This document shows, piece after piece, positions 33,878 to 47,433 of a stretch of 64,000 nt of DNA. The stretch covers positions 62,001 to 126,000 of the forward strand of contig JANBVO010000064.1 in the NCBI GenBank assembly GCA_030052745.1, given 5' to 3'. The position numbers and the translations under genes were made by a program. This DNA is from Pleurostoma richardsiae. Lineage: Eukaryota > Ascomycota > Sordariomycetes > Calosphaeriales > Pleurostomataceae. The notes under the pieces are model-generated. The model searched no databases and had not been told where the DNA came from. It saw only the letters and a program-made list of their open reading frames with translations. How positions within the stretch are numbered: the stretch's first letter is position 1; every line of letters starts with the position of its first letter.

Positions 33878-35505
33878 TTACCACTCAATGGGCTCCGGTA
33901 GTTTCTTGGGGCTGTCGCAATCGCTCCTCTTCCTATCAAGGATCAGGTGTTCGAAGGTGCTGGACCATTCGACGCGTGGAGTCAGCTTCTCCAAATCCCA
34001 GAGTTCGCTGAGGAAGTTAAGGATGCTAGTGTGCGTGTACTCGCCGCCATTGTTGCGACCCTTGTTCTCGACGACCCCCTTACCGACCCACGGGGAAATC
34101 AGCAGTGTGGGGACGCGTGGGCCCAGACGGCTGAAGGCGAATGTGATGTTCTTGCCGTCTTTAGCCTTCTCCGTGTAAGTTAGATCGTCGCCTGGGGGCA
34201 CTCCAACTGTGGTGTGTAGGGGTGAGCAATCAGGGACAACTCGGATGCCCAGGAAGGACAGCGCTGCAACAGGGAGTTGCTTACCTGGAGGAGGCACGTG
34301 ATCACCAAACCCGCCGTGCTCATCAAAGGTCAGGATGAACAAGGTCGTGTTCCACTGAGGAGAGTTGCGGATGGCCTCGTAGATACCCTTAATGAACGTC
34401 TCACCGAGCGAGATCGGGGAAGGTGGATGGAATGATTGGTAAGAGCAGCATTCAGGGTTGATGTAGGTAAACTGGGGGAGATTGCCGGCTGCTGCATCGG
34501 TGTAGAACTGCTGGATGGGCTTGATGTTGGTCAGGTTGGCACCGCTGTCTAGCGTCCACTTGTAGAATGCCGCGTCGGGGTTGAAACCCTTGCTGGAGAA
34601 GCGCGTCAGAAGTTATTGGGAAAGCCTGACCGGAGACTGACATACCCGGGACCTGTGGTGCTGTTCTGGTAGTTGGTCCAGCTGATGCCCTTCTCGCTCA
34701 GCTGCTGGAAGACACTCTTCTGCGTCAAAGCGAAGTCGCCAAACGCGGCGTCGTTGGAGCCATGGCCGGCACTGGTGCCGGATGTGATGTACGCGCGATT
34801 GGGGTTGGTAGGCCCGGGGACAGCGCAAAACCAGCGGTCGAAAAGGACGAAGTTCTTGGCCATGGTGCTGAAGACCGGGATGTGATCTGGTGTATAGTAG
34901 TTAATAGCCTCAGCAGCCCGCGCCTTGTCTTCTGTGCTATAAGCAATAGATTGCTCTGTGACGAAGCTTTTGGCGCCCTCGGGTTAGCGGAGGAAAGTTA
35001 CCGCATCCTCGCCAAGGGAACTCGGCGTTGGTAGCGTGGACCTACCCGCGCATCGTCTCAAACTTCCAAGCCGGAGATGAATTCACAAGTTCCTCATCTG
35101 GGTGAAAGGTGCTGAACACTGCGGATCTCAATGTGAGCATGCTAGATCTCGTGGACAGCGAGAGAGGATGGATCGGTGCGTACACTGCATGTTGACACCA
35201 CTAATGCTGTGATTGGGATCATCCTTTGCGACGTCAGCTGCCAAAGGGCCGGCACAGACATCTGCAGCCTCGTTGGGGTCGGACGAGTTCATGGAGTTGC
35301 AGTAGTTGTGGTGTAGTAGACCGTCGATACTGGGATTGTAATCCAAACCGCCGCAGAAGGTGTCAAAGGAACGGTTTTCCTCAACAAGGATGACAACATT
35401 GGTGATCTTGCCTCTCCAAGAGTCGTGCGACTGGACGTCGTTGGCAGCTGGAACAGCCGCGGCCAGCCCGGCAAGGGCGGCTAGAGATAGGCTCATAATA
35501 GCCAT
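33878..35505 (-). CDS. Secreted phosphoesterase, phospholipase C / acid phosphatase family
   Basis: Five exons are read: 35505-35184, 35118-35046, 34966-34642, 34588-34285 and 34206-33878 (introns 65, 79, 53 and 78 bp), about 450 residues, all in phase. The N-terminus MAIMSLSLAALAGLAAAVPA is a signal peptide; a 17-codon longer start at 35556 is possible but less like a secretion signal. Family motifs are present: VVILVEENRSFDTFCGG (metal-binding N-terminal motif), the splice-joined MRGFVTEQS, NFVLFDRWFCAVPGPTNPNR, and FDEHGGFGDHVPPP. They define the PF04185 phosphoesterase family, which includes fungal phosphatidylglycerol-specific phospholipase C and phosphate-irrepressible acid phosphatases. 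Substrate cannot be decided by eye. The fourth intron is in frame. Secretion and phosphate or lipid scavenging are inferred. Confidence 0.88.
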
Positions 35506-36818
35506 TTCCCCTTGCGAGAGATGATGAAAGACTGCACGGCGAGGAGCGAGGATCACGATTAGGGCCGGTCTATATACCTGCTTGCGTCACAAGAGCTCGG
35601 TGTCTCTTTATAGGCGGCGAAGAGTGTACACAATAGCAGGCAGAGGATCTGCGGTCATGCCAACCCATGTTGGCGGGACCTTGCGTGCTGCCTTTCGATG
35701 CTACCCAGCAGGGATCCATCTGTCCCCGCAGCTGCTACTGCGGGCTCATGCCGGATTTATTGGAGGTTATCGGGAGCGCTGTGTCGCAAATTGCGCGAGC
35801 ACGTGCAAGCGATTGTCCGGCATCACAGCAGAGATCATGACTCAGAAGCCTCCATCAGCTAGGCCGGACGTTGGGCGGTGCGGGCACTCCAGACAGCCCC
35901 TGGCATTGGCCTCCCATATATGCCTCTTCAGGTGCGTCCGGCCTGTGTCAAACCGCCTCAGTGTCCACCATCCTGTACTAGCTCTCCGTCACGCACATCA
36001 TCACCGTCGGTGAACATTACGAGCAAGGTTTTTGGGCGGTGGAGTCGCGAGTTCCTCTGGGGCATGCAAGATTTGAGATATCCCTGCCAGGTCTCAAATA
36101 CCCTGATGCTGAGAGGCCGCAGATGCCTCGGAGCAGCAGCAACCTGCAGGCACCGACAGCACATGCTACGGGATCTGTCGTCTCAGTGGCTGCCGTCCAG
36201 CCGTGGAGGGACGGAGACGCAGCTACTAAGGCATAGTAAATCGGCTCCTAATGCCATAGGACGAGCAGAGCGGAGATGCGGGAGAACATCCTGGGCTGAC
36301 GTTAAGCTTGCGACGCTTTCGTTGGCCGATTTCCAGACCGCCGTCGCGGTTGAAATAAGCATCGGGACTAAAGATATAGTGTAAGCTATTGCGCCTCCGG
36401 CCAGTAACTGTACTTTGCGTTGGCACGTGGGAGGTGTGCCAAAATAGGGCACCTTGGCTTACCGCACTAACATAGGTACTAACTTACTCACGTACTGCAT
36501 GTAACTATTTTCCGAACCTTCCTTGATACCTTCCCGGAGGAGACTCAAAGTCACATGACCACGCTCCTCTTTGGCGCCTTTCATCGCCACGCCCATGTCC
36601 TCCTATCAGGTTTGCGACCGCGATCGGTCTGCTCTGCCTACGGCGCCCATTACCGCCGCCAACATAGAGCGTATCTTGCTTCAACTGAGCGAAGGACGCC
36701 GTAGCCCGCGAATATTTTACCACCCACGTACATATTCGCGCCGTCCCGTCTTGTTCTGACCGAGGGCGGGCCGATTGACGGTGTTTGCGCCTCTCTCCCC
36801 GCTGTACTGCATTAGAAG
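35506..36818. other. Intergenic region, no gene recognised
   Basis: Contains the phosphoesterase promoter. Moderately long open frames exist on the plus strand (for example 35878-36384) but lack motifs and a plausible exon structure. A TAGGTA motif occurs near 36472. Confidence 0.35.
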
Positions 36819-37960
36819 ATGGGCGCCTAGCCACGCTTGGCTGTTTCACCCTCGAATCGAAAGCGCAAAGCCGATTCTTCTGCTCTAGATAGTCTAGCGG
36901 CCCTGGGACGCTTGGGTATGCGCGTCCCGGCTTCAACGTTGTGTCTTGCTCCCGGCCAGGCAATTAGTCACGAGATGGGCAATAATGAACCCGACCACTG
37001 CACCGATGCCATTGCGAAGACATCAAAGCAGACGAAGACGTCCAAGACAGGAAGAGGTGATAACGTGTTAGAGGAGAGACGCATGAGAAGGTGATCAATC
37101 AAGGAGCCCGGGGCCGTCTCTGTTCTTCTCCGAGGGCTTGTCGCTCAAGAGATATGTCGTAGCTGAACTTCCCAGGCTGACAGGTTGATGATTACAGATA
37201 CCGGACCAAGCCGCCCATTACCTTCGCCGATAACTTTACCTGAGCCACAACCCAGCGGTTCTACATCCTCAGCCGGACCCGGCGCGGCACCGAGGCTTGT
37301 CCAGAAGAGATGATCGAGTTGACGGGGTCCACCGACAATATTTACACAGTCTGCATCGCTGGGCCAGCCTTCCTGCAGTTGTCCACATGCCCTGGCAGGC
37401 TACCAGTGCAAGCACATTATCTACGTGAGCATGCAGTATCCTACACTTTACCACCGGCTCCGGTTCCATTGCTGATCTGTTGCCAAATTCTGCCCAGGTC
37501 TTGTCGTGCGTCCTCCGTGCCAAGTTCGACCATGTCTATCAACGCGCGCTTCTTGGCTCCGAGCTGCAACGAATCTTTGCGAATGCACCTCTTCTCGTAG
37601 GCGATCCTACCTTAGGCTCTGGGGTTGATGGGGAATCGCAAGCCTGTGGACCGAGACTGCCCAATTTGCTTCGGCGATATGAAAGAGGGGAGAGGTAATG
37701 AGTTGATCATCTGGTGTCGGGCCGTGTGCGGCCAGAACATTCACAAAGAATGCTTTGAAATGTGGGCAGCCACCAAACGTCAGAGCGCCGGCCCCATAAC
37801 AGCAGTGACGTGTCCGTATTGCCGCAGTCAGTGGCAGGGCGACGACGACACGGTGAGGGAAATTGAGAAGTATGGTAAAATCAACGAGGAGGGGTATGTA
37901 AACGTGGCAGATCAGCTGGGGATCTGCACTGAGAGAGATTTGTCGTTTTCCCTGCCCTAA
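36819..37960 (+). pseudogene. SWIM and RING zinc-finger protein, disrupted
   Basis: The order of parts matches fungal SWIM-RING proteins of ubiquitin-ligase type. There is a basic N-terminal region (SNRKRKADSS), then ATTQRFYILSRTRRGTEACP and ELTGSTDNIYTVCIAG, a SWIM motif (SCSCPHALAGYQCKH), VYQRALLGSELQRIFANAPL, and a C-terminal RING-like domain (DRDCPICFGDM, CGQNIHKECFEMWAATKR, VTCPYCRSQW). Introns at 37091-37197 and 37425-37497 fit. The frame is broken four times: TAG at 36828-36830 just after the likely start, TGA at 37241-37243, and one extra G in each of two G runs (37361-37363 and 37630-37633). Both stops could be C-to-T changes (CAG, CGA). The two G-run shifts could instead be assembly errors, so the gene may be less broken than it looks. 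Confidence 0.78.
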
Positions 37961-39286
37961 ATTCGGTGGTGGCGGCACAATGCCGAGGTAGGAAGAGTGC
38001 TGTGGCTAACTTGATTAAAGATACAAGCACCTACTCGCAATGGTGGCCGGGGCACTTGAATTCCTATCGGTATCAGTGGTCCTCGCACCGCTGACGCACT
38101 GCGTTCTCCTGGGGAGCTTGCTGCTCATATTTTCTTGCGGTACTCGCAGGCACGTTCTATGGCAGGTGGATTGGTGGTTTGAGAACGTGTAGTGACGTAA
38201 CACGCGCTGGACCTGAAGCAGCTTCGCTTGGTTGCCGCCGTGTGTGATAATCATGATAATTACCCTCTGCTTCAATCTGGCGTGCCCATTTCTTTGTATG
38301 GCGGCGAGGAAGGTTGATCTCGTCACTCATTTAGGTGGCTTGTCGGTGCCCTATCGCACTGCTAGGGGGATGTGTCGGGTTGAGTGAGCACTGCAGTCTT
38401 GCTGATCGGCGTCTCGAAGCGCTACTCACGAAAAACCGTCCCAGAGAACACATTCGCTGACACCCTGCTAATATGTAAGTGATGCTTAATATGGAAGCGC
38501 GGCTGTTCGACTTCAAGGGTAATTAGCATGCTGTTGATACCTGGATCTAATAAACTTAGATAAAGCGACGGGCCGCGCATTCCCGAGAACCGCTGCTCGT
38601 CTAGTCTAGAAATCGACGACACACTTTGCACACCTCCGTAATGCCTGGCTCGGGCTAGGCTGAGCTTGCCCGAGGGAGGACAGGCGAGCCCTGGAGCGTT
38701 CATCACCGGACGACCGTACAAACTATGTGGAACTGACAAACACCTTCATCTGATAAATTATACTATGTAGCTAAGACTGTAGGCCGATGATGTACCACCA
38801 GGTGCCTCAGTGCAGGACTTGAAAGTATGATATGAAAACTTATTCCACAGCTGGTCGAGATATGTTTGAGGCTCATTGCCACAATCGAGTCGGTGAATGC
38901 CAGTGGGTCAACACATACTCGAAGATGCTTTCCCCCCTTCAGTCGTTCCAGCGCGGGAATCTGCTTCATAATCTAGAACTAGGCGAAATATTGCGAATGT
39001 TCGGGAATGCTGTTTCCCGTTTGACGCTGGCGTTGTCTGAGCGGTTGCCCCGGACAAATGGATACGATGGCCGTCCGCGCCGTATCTCTACATATTCTCC
39101 GTTGGGATGCTACGGCACCATCAACAATCTGCCAGCTCTACTTCTAAGCGGACAATTCGTCGTCAAAAGACAACTCCAATACTGTGCCGCATCGGTACGG
39201 TTATGTATCTATTGTTACTTAGATCGCACTGGTTATGCATCCCATCGATAGTATCAGGGATACCGAGTCCTCAGCATCCAGTGTAA
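37961..39286. other. Intergenic region, no gene recognised
   Basis: Lies between the SWIM-RING pseudogene and the isochorismatase gene 3' end. One 139-codon plus-strand open frame at 38832-39251 has no known motif. Nothing else is supported. Confidence 0.35.
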
Positions 39287-39959
39287 TTAGCGTCGTTGCT
39301 CCCACGCCCGTACTGTGTCCTGCCATGAGACGACAATGGCTCCCTTCCCTGCAAGCTCTTCCTCGACATCCTTCTCGATCTCAACCGCCGTCCTGCCTCC
39401 GCTATTATACGTAGAATGCGCCCCATGAAGCACAGTGACTCGGAATCCTAAGTCAAGAGCAGCTTTACAGGTCTCGAGGACGCAGCAGTCGCTCTGGATG
39501 CCAAATGCGATAATATGTGTCACACCATGATCCTTCAACTGGGCTTCCAAACCGGGATTCGACTCAAACGTGCTTCCTGCTCTGATAAGTTGGGATTCAC
39601 CGACGCTCGGATACCAAGAGTCACGGAACGGGATGGAGAAGGAGAATGGGACACCCACGAGTTGTCTTGTGTACCAGCATCTCGTTGTCCGCCCCCGCCT
39701 GAGGCTGAAAGACCAGCTCCCATGGGGCAGTCCCCCGAACGAGTGGGCCCTCTTCCGGCTTTTCTTCGTGCTGTACAAAAAGGATACTAGACAGACTGTC
39801 TTCAGTCCAGAGGTGCTGAGATTTGATGGCGGCCCTGGCAGCTGACACGATCTGTTCGCCGGCGGCGACCACGCGCGCGGCATGAGGGATTTGTGTGTTT
39901 GGGTCGCGCGCTAAATCATTCTGAATGTCGATGACGAACAGAGCGCTGCCGGGAGACAT
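39287..39959 (-). CDS. Isochorismatase-family cysteine hydrolase
   Basis: Two exons are read: 39959-39659 and 39576-39287 (82-bp intron, phase 1), about 196 residues, the usual size. It begins MSPGSALFVIDIQNDLARDP, with the catalytic Asp in VIDIQND. The catalytic Lys is in MLVHKTTR, completed across the splice into STFESNPGLEAQL. The catalytic Cys is in GIQSDCCVLETCKAAL, which also has the cis-peptide region. The Asp-Lys-Cys triad is therefore complete. Such enzymes hydrolyse isochorismate, nicotinamide, ureidoacrylate or related amides; the substrate is unknown here. Several AG acceptors lie close together, and the chosen one gives the family motif KTTRSTFESNP. Its start codon lies only about 240 bp from the AT-rich block, so heterochromatin could affect it. 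Confidence 0.88.
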
Positions 39960-40365
39960 GGCTAATTGTTAAGATAATGAAATATGCAGGAAAGCGTCTG
40001 CTATGCCCAGTCATGTGCGACGTTCTTCATACAGTAGTAAGTAGGCAAAGATGCGTTCATGGCTCGATAGGGTTGCGGCGTCACAATGTAAGGAGGCCGA
40101 TAGGGCAAACTGTTCGTAAACTCATTTTTAACCAATCAGATTTCATGTTCAGGTTTCGCCATCTTCCCCTCACTACGATGCTCTTAAGTATCGAGTCGTT
40201 ATAGTTTAAGTATTTTCCTTAATAAGAGCTTATAAACTATATGAGCCGTATTTAAGTCTTATAAGTTAAATAAATTTTAATTTTTATAACTTTAATAATA
40301 TTTCTAAGTTAAACAAGTTAAATAAACTAAGTTTAATAAATTTAATAAATTTTCATTAGTTATTT
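39960..40365. other. Boundary into AT-rich DNA; older repeat fragment, left part
   Basis: The isochorismatase upstream region changes abruptly to AT-rich sequence at about 40200. From 40200 to 40365 the DNA resembles, in inverted orientation, part of the AT-rich DNA at 47950-48060 (shared TTATAAGTTAAATAAA with surrounding T/A runs). It looks like the left piece of an older, mutated repeat split by the LTR element. The low complexity makes this tentative. Confidence 0.4.
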
Positions 40366-40370
40366 TAAAT
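40366..40370. repeat. Target site duplication, left copy (TAAAT)
   Basis: TAAAT immediately precedes the left LTR and is repeated exactly after the right LTR at 47719-47723. This is a 5-bp duplication as made by Ty3/Gypsy integrases. Confidence 0.8.
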
Positions 40371-40655
40371 TACTAAGGGCGCAATAAGGATATCAGTAAT
40401 TAGTCTTTAAAAAGGGTTAGTTTTTACTAATAAATAGAATTATTATATATCTAAGAAAAAGCTAGAGCCAAGCCCAGCTATAGGCTAAAGGCCAAGGGCC
40501 CCGGGAGTAGGGCCCTAGCGTTCTACCGGGCGGTAAACTAATTCTCACCCTACTCTTAAATCCTATCTAATCTACACGTAACCTTTAAAGCCTAAGGCTC
40601 AAAAACCCTACTAACTACGGCCAGCTAATAAGAGCCCCCTACGGCTCCCGCAACA
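40371..40655 (-). repeat. LTR, left copy (3' LTR of the element)
   Basis: 285 bp, the same length as the copy at 47434-47718. On the element strand it begins TGTTGCGGGAGCC. The centre is GC-rich (GGCCCCGGGAGTAGGGCCC), unlike the interior. Differences from the other copy appear to be transitions only. Confidence 0.92.
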
Positions 40656-43600
40656 AGTACCGGACCTTAAAACCATCGTCGTCCTCGACAATTACCTAAA
40701 CAAGAAAAAGTAAAGCTATTCCTACTTATTAACCTTTAAGGTCTTTCCGCTCCTAAATCGTCGGTAAAACAAGCTCCTAAACAGCCTAAATTTAATCGCC
40801 CAAAGAAAGTTCAATTACATACCTAATTCAACAATATCTCCTAAGCCTTTTAATTACTCAATTAGTAAGCTTTTTAACACGTTTCCGGCCGCGTTTTCCT
40901 ACTAATTTTACTTATTCTCCTAGACGTTATTTATAAGCCACAATAGCCTCCCGAACGTACGAAAGCTCCTCTACTAGCTTCTAATGATCATCTTTAGCTT
41001 TATATTCCTTTTAACGTACCAGGTATTCCTTCTTAGTCTTCCCAGTTTTAGACTTATAGTCTACAATACGCTCGATCTCGTACACCTTACCGTCGACTTC
41101 TAAATCGTTAAAGTAATCTTCTTCCATAAGACTAAGCGACGATAGTCGTCAATTAAAAGGATCGTCGGAATAAGTATATAAAGTTAGGTACTAAACGTTA
41201 ATTACGGAATAGATTCGGACATCGTAAAGAAACTCGAGTTCGTAAATCAAAGGCGTTACTATACGTTTAATCGTATAGAGGCTTTTTCGCCGAAGGGTTT
41301 CCTTTCAGTTTACCTTACCCTTTATCTTATAGGTCTTTCTAAACGTTAATTAAACTTAATCTCCTTCCTTAAATTCAATCTAACGGTAAGTAATATTATA
41401 TCATCGCTTCGTAATTACGGCGGATAGGTCTATCGCGAATTAAATATCGTACTGTAAATACTTTCTTATAAATCGAATATTAATAATGTTCTTAGGAAAA
41501 TTAGAGTTAATTAATCTTTCTAATAGTTCTACGATTTTAAACCCGAATAGATATTCGTAAGGAAAAACGTTAATCGTCTCCGAATAAATTTCATTCAAAT
41601 TCTACTATAAGGCTAAAATAACGTCGATCTATAAGACATCTAGGTATTTATAAACGTAATATCGAATAGCTAATTCAACCGTCTAATTCTTCTTCTCGAA
41701 TTAACTGTCAGATTAGAAATAGTAAACGGTTATTATTATTAACCGGATATTAAAGGCTTTCTATAAAGTTATTTAGAATTTCGATATAAATTTCAGATCA
41801 TAATCGGATATAATAATCTTCGGATAAACTTAATTAACTAGTAAGAAGTAACGGACGACTATTCAGGCCTAATTTTCCGTTATGTATTCCTTATAGCCGG
41901 AAATAAATACTAATCGCTTAAAAGATTTATCGGTAATTATTAAAAAGACGTTAAAATTATTAAAACCTTCAAAGTACTATAATATACTAGTAGATAAATA
42001 AAACAGTAGTCTAATAATAAAATCTATCGTAATAGTATATATAAGCTCAATTAAGGCTTAAATAAGTTAGTAATTCTCGATCGAAAGTTAATTTTCTTAT
42101 CGACAGACGTTATAAATATAATACTTCTCTACGTATTATATAACTAAGTACCTCTTTTTACAGAAATAAACACCTTCCAACTCTTTCATTATATACTCTC
42201 GGCTAAAATAATACTAGTCGTCGTAAACGTCTTAAAAGATTTCGAAAACTAAAGACTTTAAAATCACTAAACGCTCCCTACCTTCGTTATTACAGTTATA
42301 GAGAAAACTATCAACTAAACGAAAAAAATAGCCGGCCTTTAAAACGTTAACAACATCTTCGTTATTAAGATAGTCGCCGATGAAATCATCGATCATTTAA
42401 GAATACATTATATCGGTTTTATACGTAGTAACGAAACGTTCGCGCAGGTCATCTATCATACACACTTCCGTTAAAATCAAAACGAAATTATCATCCTAAA
42501 GGTTATCTAAGACTAGTTTTTCCTCTTTCTTATACGTCTTATTATTTCCTATAACCTTAAACCGAAAAAAAACGTTAAAGATTAAATTTAATCGTCTAGG
42601 AAAGTAATAAACGTTTAAAAGATACGTATTCAAGTAAATAAACACGTTAATTAACTGTCTATTAATATAATCGGTTGAAGTAATATTTAAAGAAATCTTA
42701 TTAACGATTTCTCTAGTCGCTTAATAATCGATCAAAACAACAATACGCTATCGAGAAAAATATAAGGTAATACGTAATCGTTTACAAGCCCATACCAAGT
42801 AAACTAGTTCCAATTCCGAAAGACTATAGTTTAATTTAACCTTAATAAAACAGCGGTTAAAAAATATAATAAGTCGAACGAAAATACTTAATATAACCTC
42901 ACCAGGCTACTAAGTTAATCTATTAGCCAGATAAAATATTATAACTCTAAAATTTCGTTCGAAAGATCTATCGACTTATATAAAAAAAAACTTATCGGAA
43001 TTCATATAAACTAAACGAAGGTACTTTATAATAAATTCCTATACTTCTTAGAAGGATTACTTCTTTCGATCAATCGAAATAAATATCTTCGAACAAGTAA
43101 AAACTTATCACTTACTAAGATTATTAGCTTTCAATTTACTAGTCTTACGACTTTCAACAAACAAAGTAGTTTTACGTTATTAAAAAAAATCGGTCAGCTA
43201 GACATAATATAGTATTATAGAACGAAAAAATCTAATAGCTTCTAAATAAATTTTTAAAGCCTTTAAAATATTAAGAAAAACGATATCTTTAAAACTTTAA
43301 ATACGTAAATCCGTACTAGTTAAACTAAAAACATCAATATAAAATCCAAGTAATTCGACTAAAGAATAACCGATATATAACTTCTTAAACGACAAAGAAA
43401 TATCTTTATCCTTAAACAAAGAAAAAACCTCGTTTAAATACTTAATATAATCGTCGAAAGTATCAAAGAAAATAACGATATCATCGATAAAGACGCAGTA
43501 GAATTAACGTATATCTCGCAAGATCTCATCCATATATCGCTATACATAAGCCAGGGAATTCCAAAATCCTATAAAAGCTATAGTTAAACGTTTAAAGCTT

Positions 43601-46600
43601 TAATAACTAATAACTATAAAATGATTACGATAATCAAAATAAGCAAGAAATTAAAAAAAAAAAGAAGTAACGTTAATAATAATTAAAAAACCTTTACCTC
43701 ATATCGACTCGATTACGTCCGATTATAAAAGTAAGAAATAACTATTAAAGACCGCGACCCTATTTAACTAACGTAAATCGACCACAACGCGACTCTTCAA
43801 TTCGCCGTTAGAAAGTAATCGCCACACGATAAAAGTTAAATAAGTAAAAAGTATAAATCCTTTAACCCACTCCAAACGTCTTTATTCATAGAAAATATCG
43901 TAAATATAATCGAGACAAACCTTATCCTTCTATAACAATAAATACGAACGTATATTCAACTTAACGTTCTAATAGCCTTCAACGAAAGATATCTTCATCA
44001 TTCGATCTTCAAGAAGTCGAATTAAGCCTTTATCTTCCCAAATCTTTAGATATCTCTCGCAAAAGCACTATAAATATCGCACGTAAATATAATTCTTAAC
44101 ATATACGTAGATTCCGAAATTAATAATAAAACAAGGAACATTATCGGGTACCTTAATACCTAAAGTTAAATTCTTCAAACGTAATTTCTCGAAGTCGACC
44201 AGGTTTAAAGATTCCGGGCTAAAATTAAGGTCTGGTGACTCCTTTTCGGCCTATTAAATCACCTAGTAAACCACGTCTAAATATAAATTAAGAAAAGTAT
44301 CGTTAATCTTCAATTCGAGTAAAAATAAAATAAGAATTACCTTAAGTAGTACCTAAGTACCGATTACTTATCCGAAAGCAACAGCTTACAATTTAAAAGT
44401 CCAATTAAACTCTCCTCCTATCGACGGAATAAACGAGATTACTATAAAAGAAAACAGTAACACCGAAATATTAAACGGATACTAATCGTTAAAAACTACT
44501 ACTTAACGGTTATCATTAGTAGATACTATATAATAAGTAGCTCCTATTACAGAAATAAAAGTAAAAATCTTCAAAACGTTCTTAACCGTTATTACGAAGT
44601 AAGCTATATCAATACATTCGTAAATCGTTACTAAATACGTATTCCGAAATATCTTTAATTCCTAATCCATAAAATTAGTCACGGCGTAAACCTTAGGTAT
44701 ACTTAAGTTAACCAAAACGTTAAAAACGGCCGAATAAATAGCTAAAAGTATAAACGAACGGCTTTTTAACAAGGTTATAAAATTTACTTAAACGTAAAAA
44801 GAAACTCCTAAAACCAAACAAATTACCTTAACTATAGTAACCTTACGGACAATAACGTTAATTAACTTAACTACTTAAAAAGGAAACTTAAATCCACCGT
44901 CGATATAAAAAAAAATAACGGTTTAGCTTAGGTAATCTATCTATACGTCGCGAAACTAAAGCTACGTATTACTAAAAATATAATTAGCAAGTAAATTATC
45001 AACAATCTAAACTACTACGTACATCTTAACTATACTAAGAGCTCCGTTAACTTTAATACTTAGGATATAGAAAGAAAAAAAAACATATTCCTATAATTTA
45101 ATTATTAAAGTTCCGATACTATAAATAAATCTTCTACAACGATTAACTACTTTATAGTTATATTACTTTAAAAACTAACGGTTAATTATATCACAACTAG
45201 TACCGGAATTAATATAGATTTCGTCATCTTTACCGGTAACATTAACGTAGATATTAATTCTCATATAAAAAAAACCACTAAACAAAGTTAAATCGTCAAC
45301 AACAAGTAATTTTTCCTTAATTACCTTATCTTTTCTAAAAGTAATATCCGAGATTATATAATACGTAAACTCGGCTAAATCGTCGTTATTATAATTAAAG
45401 CCCTTACTATTAAGTTCTCTAAAAAAAATCAAACATCTAAAGTTAATATCTCTTAAGTACTTAAAAAACTAAATACAAAAGTTAAATTCCTATTTACATT
45501 TACAATAAATACGTCGATTAATAAAAGTCGTTAGAACGGCTAAAGTCATTTAATAACTAACTACTTAATAATAAAACTTAAAATAATTAAACTTAACCTT
45601 TTCTATATAAAAAGTTTTATAATAACGACTATAAGTTCTATCATCGACGTAATAAGTAAAACTAACGTCGAAATTACTATCTAAATTAAAAGTAACCGAA
45701 AAATACTCATCACTACTTTAATCTTTACTACTATCCGTATTTTAAACTTAGTAAGTTCGTCTACTTAATCTTTTACGGTTTAAATTACCAGTATTACTAC
45801 GGTTATTATAATTATCTCGGTCGCGATTATTTCGATTATTACGATTATCTCGGTTATCGCGAAATCGAATAGTATTATCGCGATTATAACGATCGTTTTT
45901 TCTTCTTTTACGCTTATTACGATTAAAATAATAGTTACGATTATAATTATCTCGTTAATTATACTTAAAAAAACGTTTATTACGTTAAAAACGGATATAT
46001 CGATTATTATAATCGTAAAGCTTATTAAAGTATTTAAAATTGTAATTATTACTACGTTCGATTTTATAATTAAATTTTCGTTAAGTACGGTTAAAATAAG
46101 TTCGTTTAAATAAACTAATTAAAGTAATAAACTTATTAATAGCTTTCGTAGTTCGCTATTAAATATAAAAGTAATTTTTATAAATTCGTATAATTAAAAT
46201 TAAACGAGTACAATCGATCTAAATTAAATAATTATTAAAGATCTTCGATACGTTAAATTAACGGAAGTATTATCAGATACGTAAATTTATAGTCAATTAA
46301 ATTTAAGTTATTATACTATATTAATTACCGTTATTATTAACTAAAATATCTTAATAACGTATTAACGTATAATTATTTTATTAGTAGCGATATCTCGAAA
46401 ACTAAGAGTAAATCCGTTAAACTTATAGGAAATAATAATTAAGTTAAGGTTAAATTACTTCTTTAAGGCTTAAAATATTATACGAAATTTTCCTTGATAA
46501 AGTACTTAATGCTATTACGAGGTTATTTAATTATTCTACTAAAACGTAACTTTTCTAATTAAAAAGGTTTAAAAAAAAGAAATTAACTACTTTTCGTTAT

Positions 46601-47433
46601 TAAAAGCAATATTAAAATCTTCGAAATATAATCTAACTCGATCCTAAAAAATATACACGTTTATATAAATAAAGTTCTTCCTATTTTATACTACATTAAT
46701 GTCTTTAAAGTTTTTATAAAAGGGATCAAAGGTACCGATATCGTTACGTTTAATCTTAAAAATAAAAATAAACTACGTCCTAAATACGTTTTACTATAAC
46801 GGTTTAAGGTTATCAACGTATTACTATCCTAAATTAACATTTTATAAGCCGGAATTATCACCCCTAAAGAACGAATATCTATATAATAAAAAAAAAAAAC
46901 ATTATCAAAACCCTTCTTTATACGGACGAGAATGTTCATTATTTTATCTTAAATTATTTAGAAAGTATTAAATTTACGATCGATTAACTTAACTAACGAA
47001 TTGATTCGAAATTCGAAATATTTAACAATATTCACGTTATTACTAAACTTAACTAATCGCTGAACTTCAACCTCTTACTCACTATTATCTTCATTATAAT
47101 TAGAAAGATAATCTTTTACATTCTTAACACTTTTCGAAACTAAAGCTTAACTTAAGCCAAGGCTTAAACCTAAGCCTAAGCTTAAATCCGCCATTTTAAT
47201 CGTTTAGATGAAAATTACTTAATAAATTAAAAATAAACTTAAAATTAATCGTAGAAGCGTTTTTAAGGAAAAAAAAAAGTCAATTCTAACGATCGCTCAA
47301 AAGCCGATCGAAATCGCTTATTAGAAAAGTTCTAAACGTTTTCTCTAGTTAAACTACAGCTATAAAAAAACTAGAACGTCTCTTTTAACGTTCGGAATAT
47401 AGTTTTAAAACGCTATATAACGTTACTACTACT

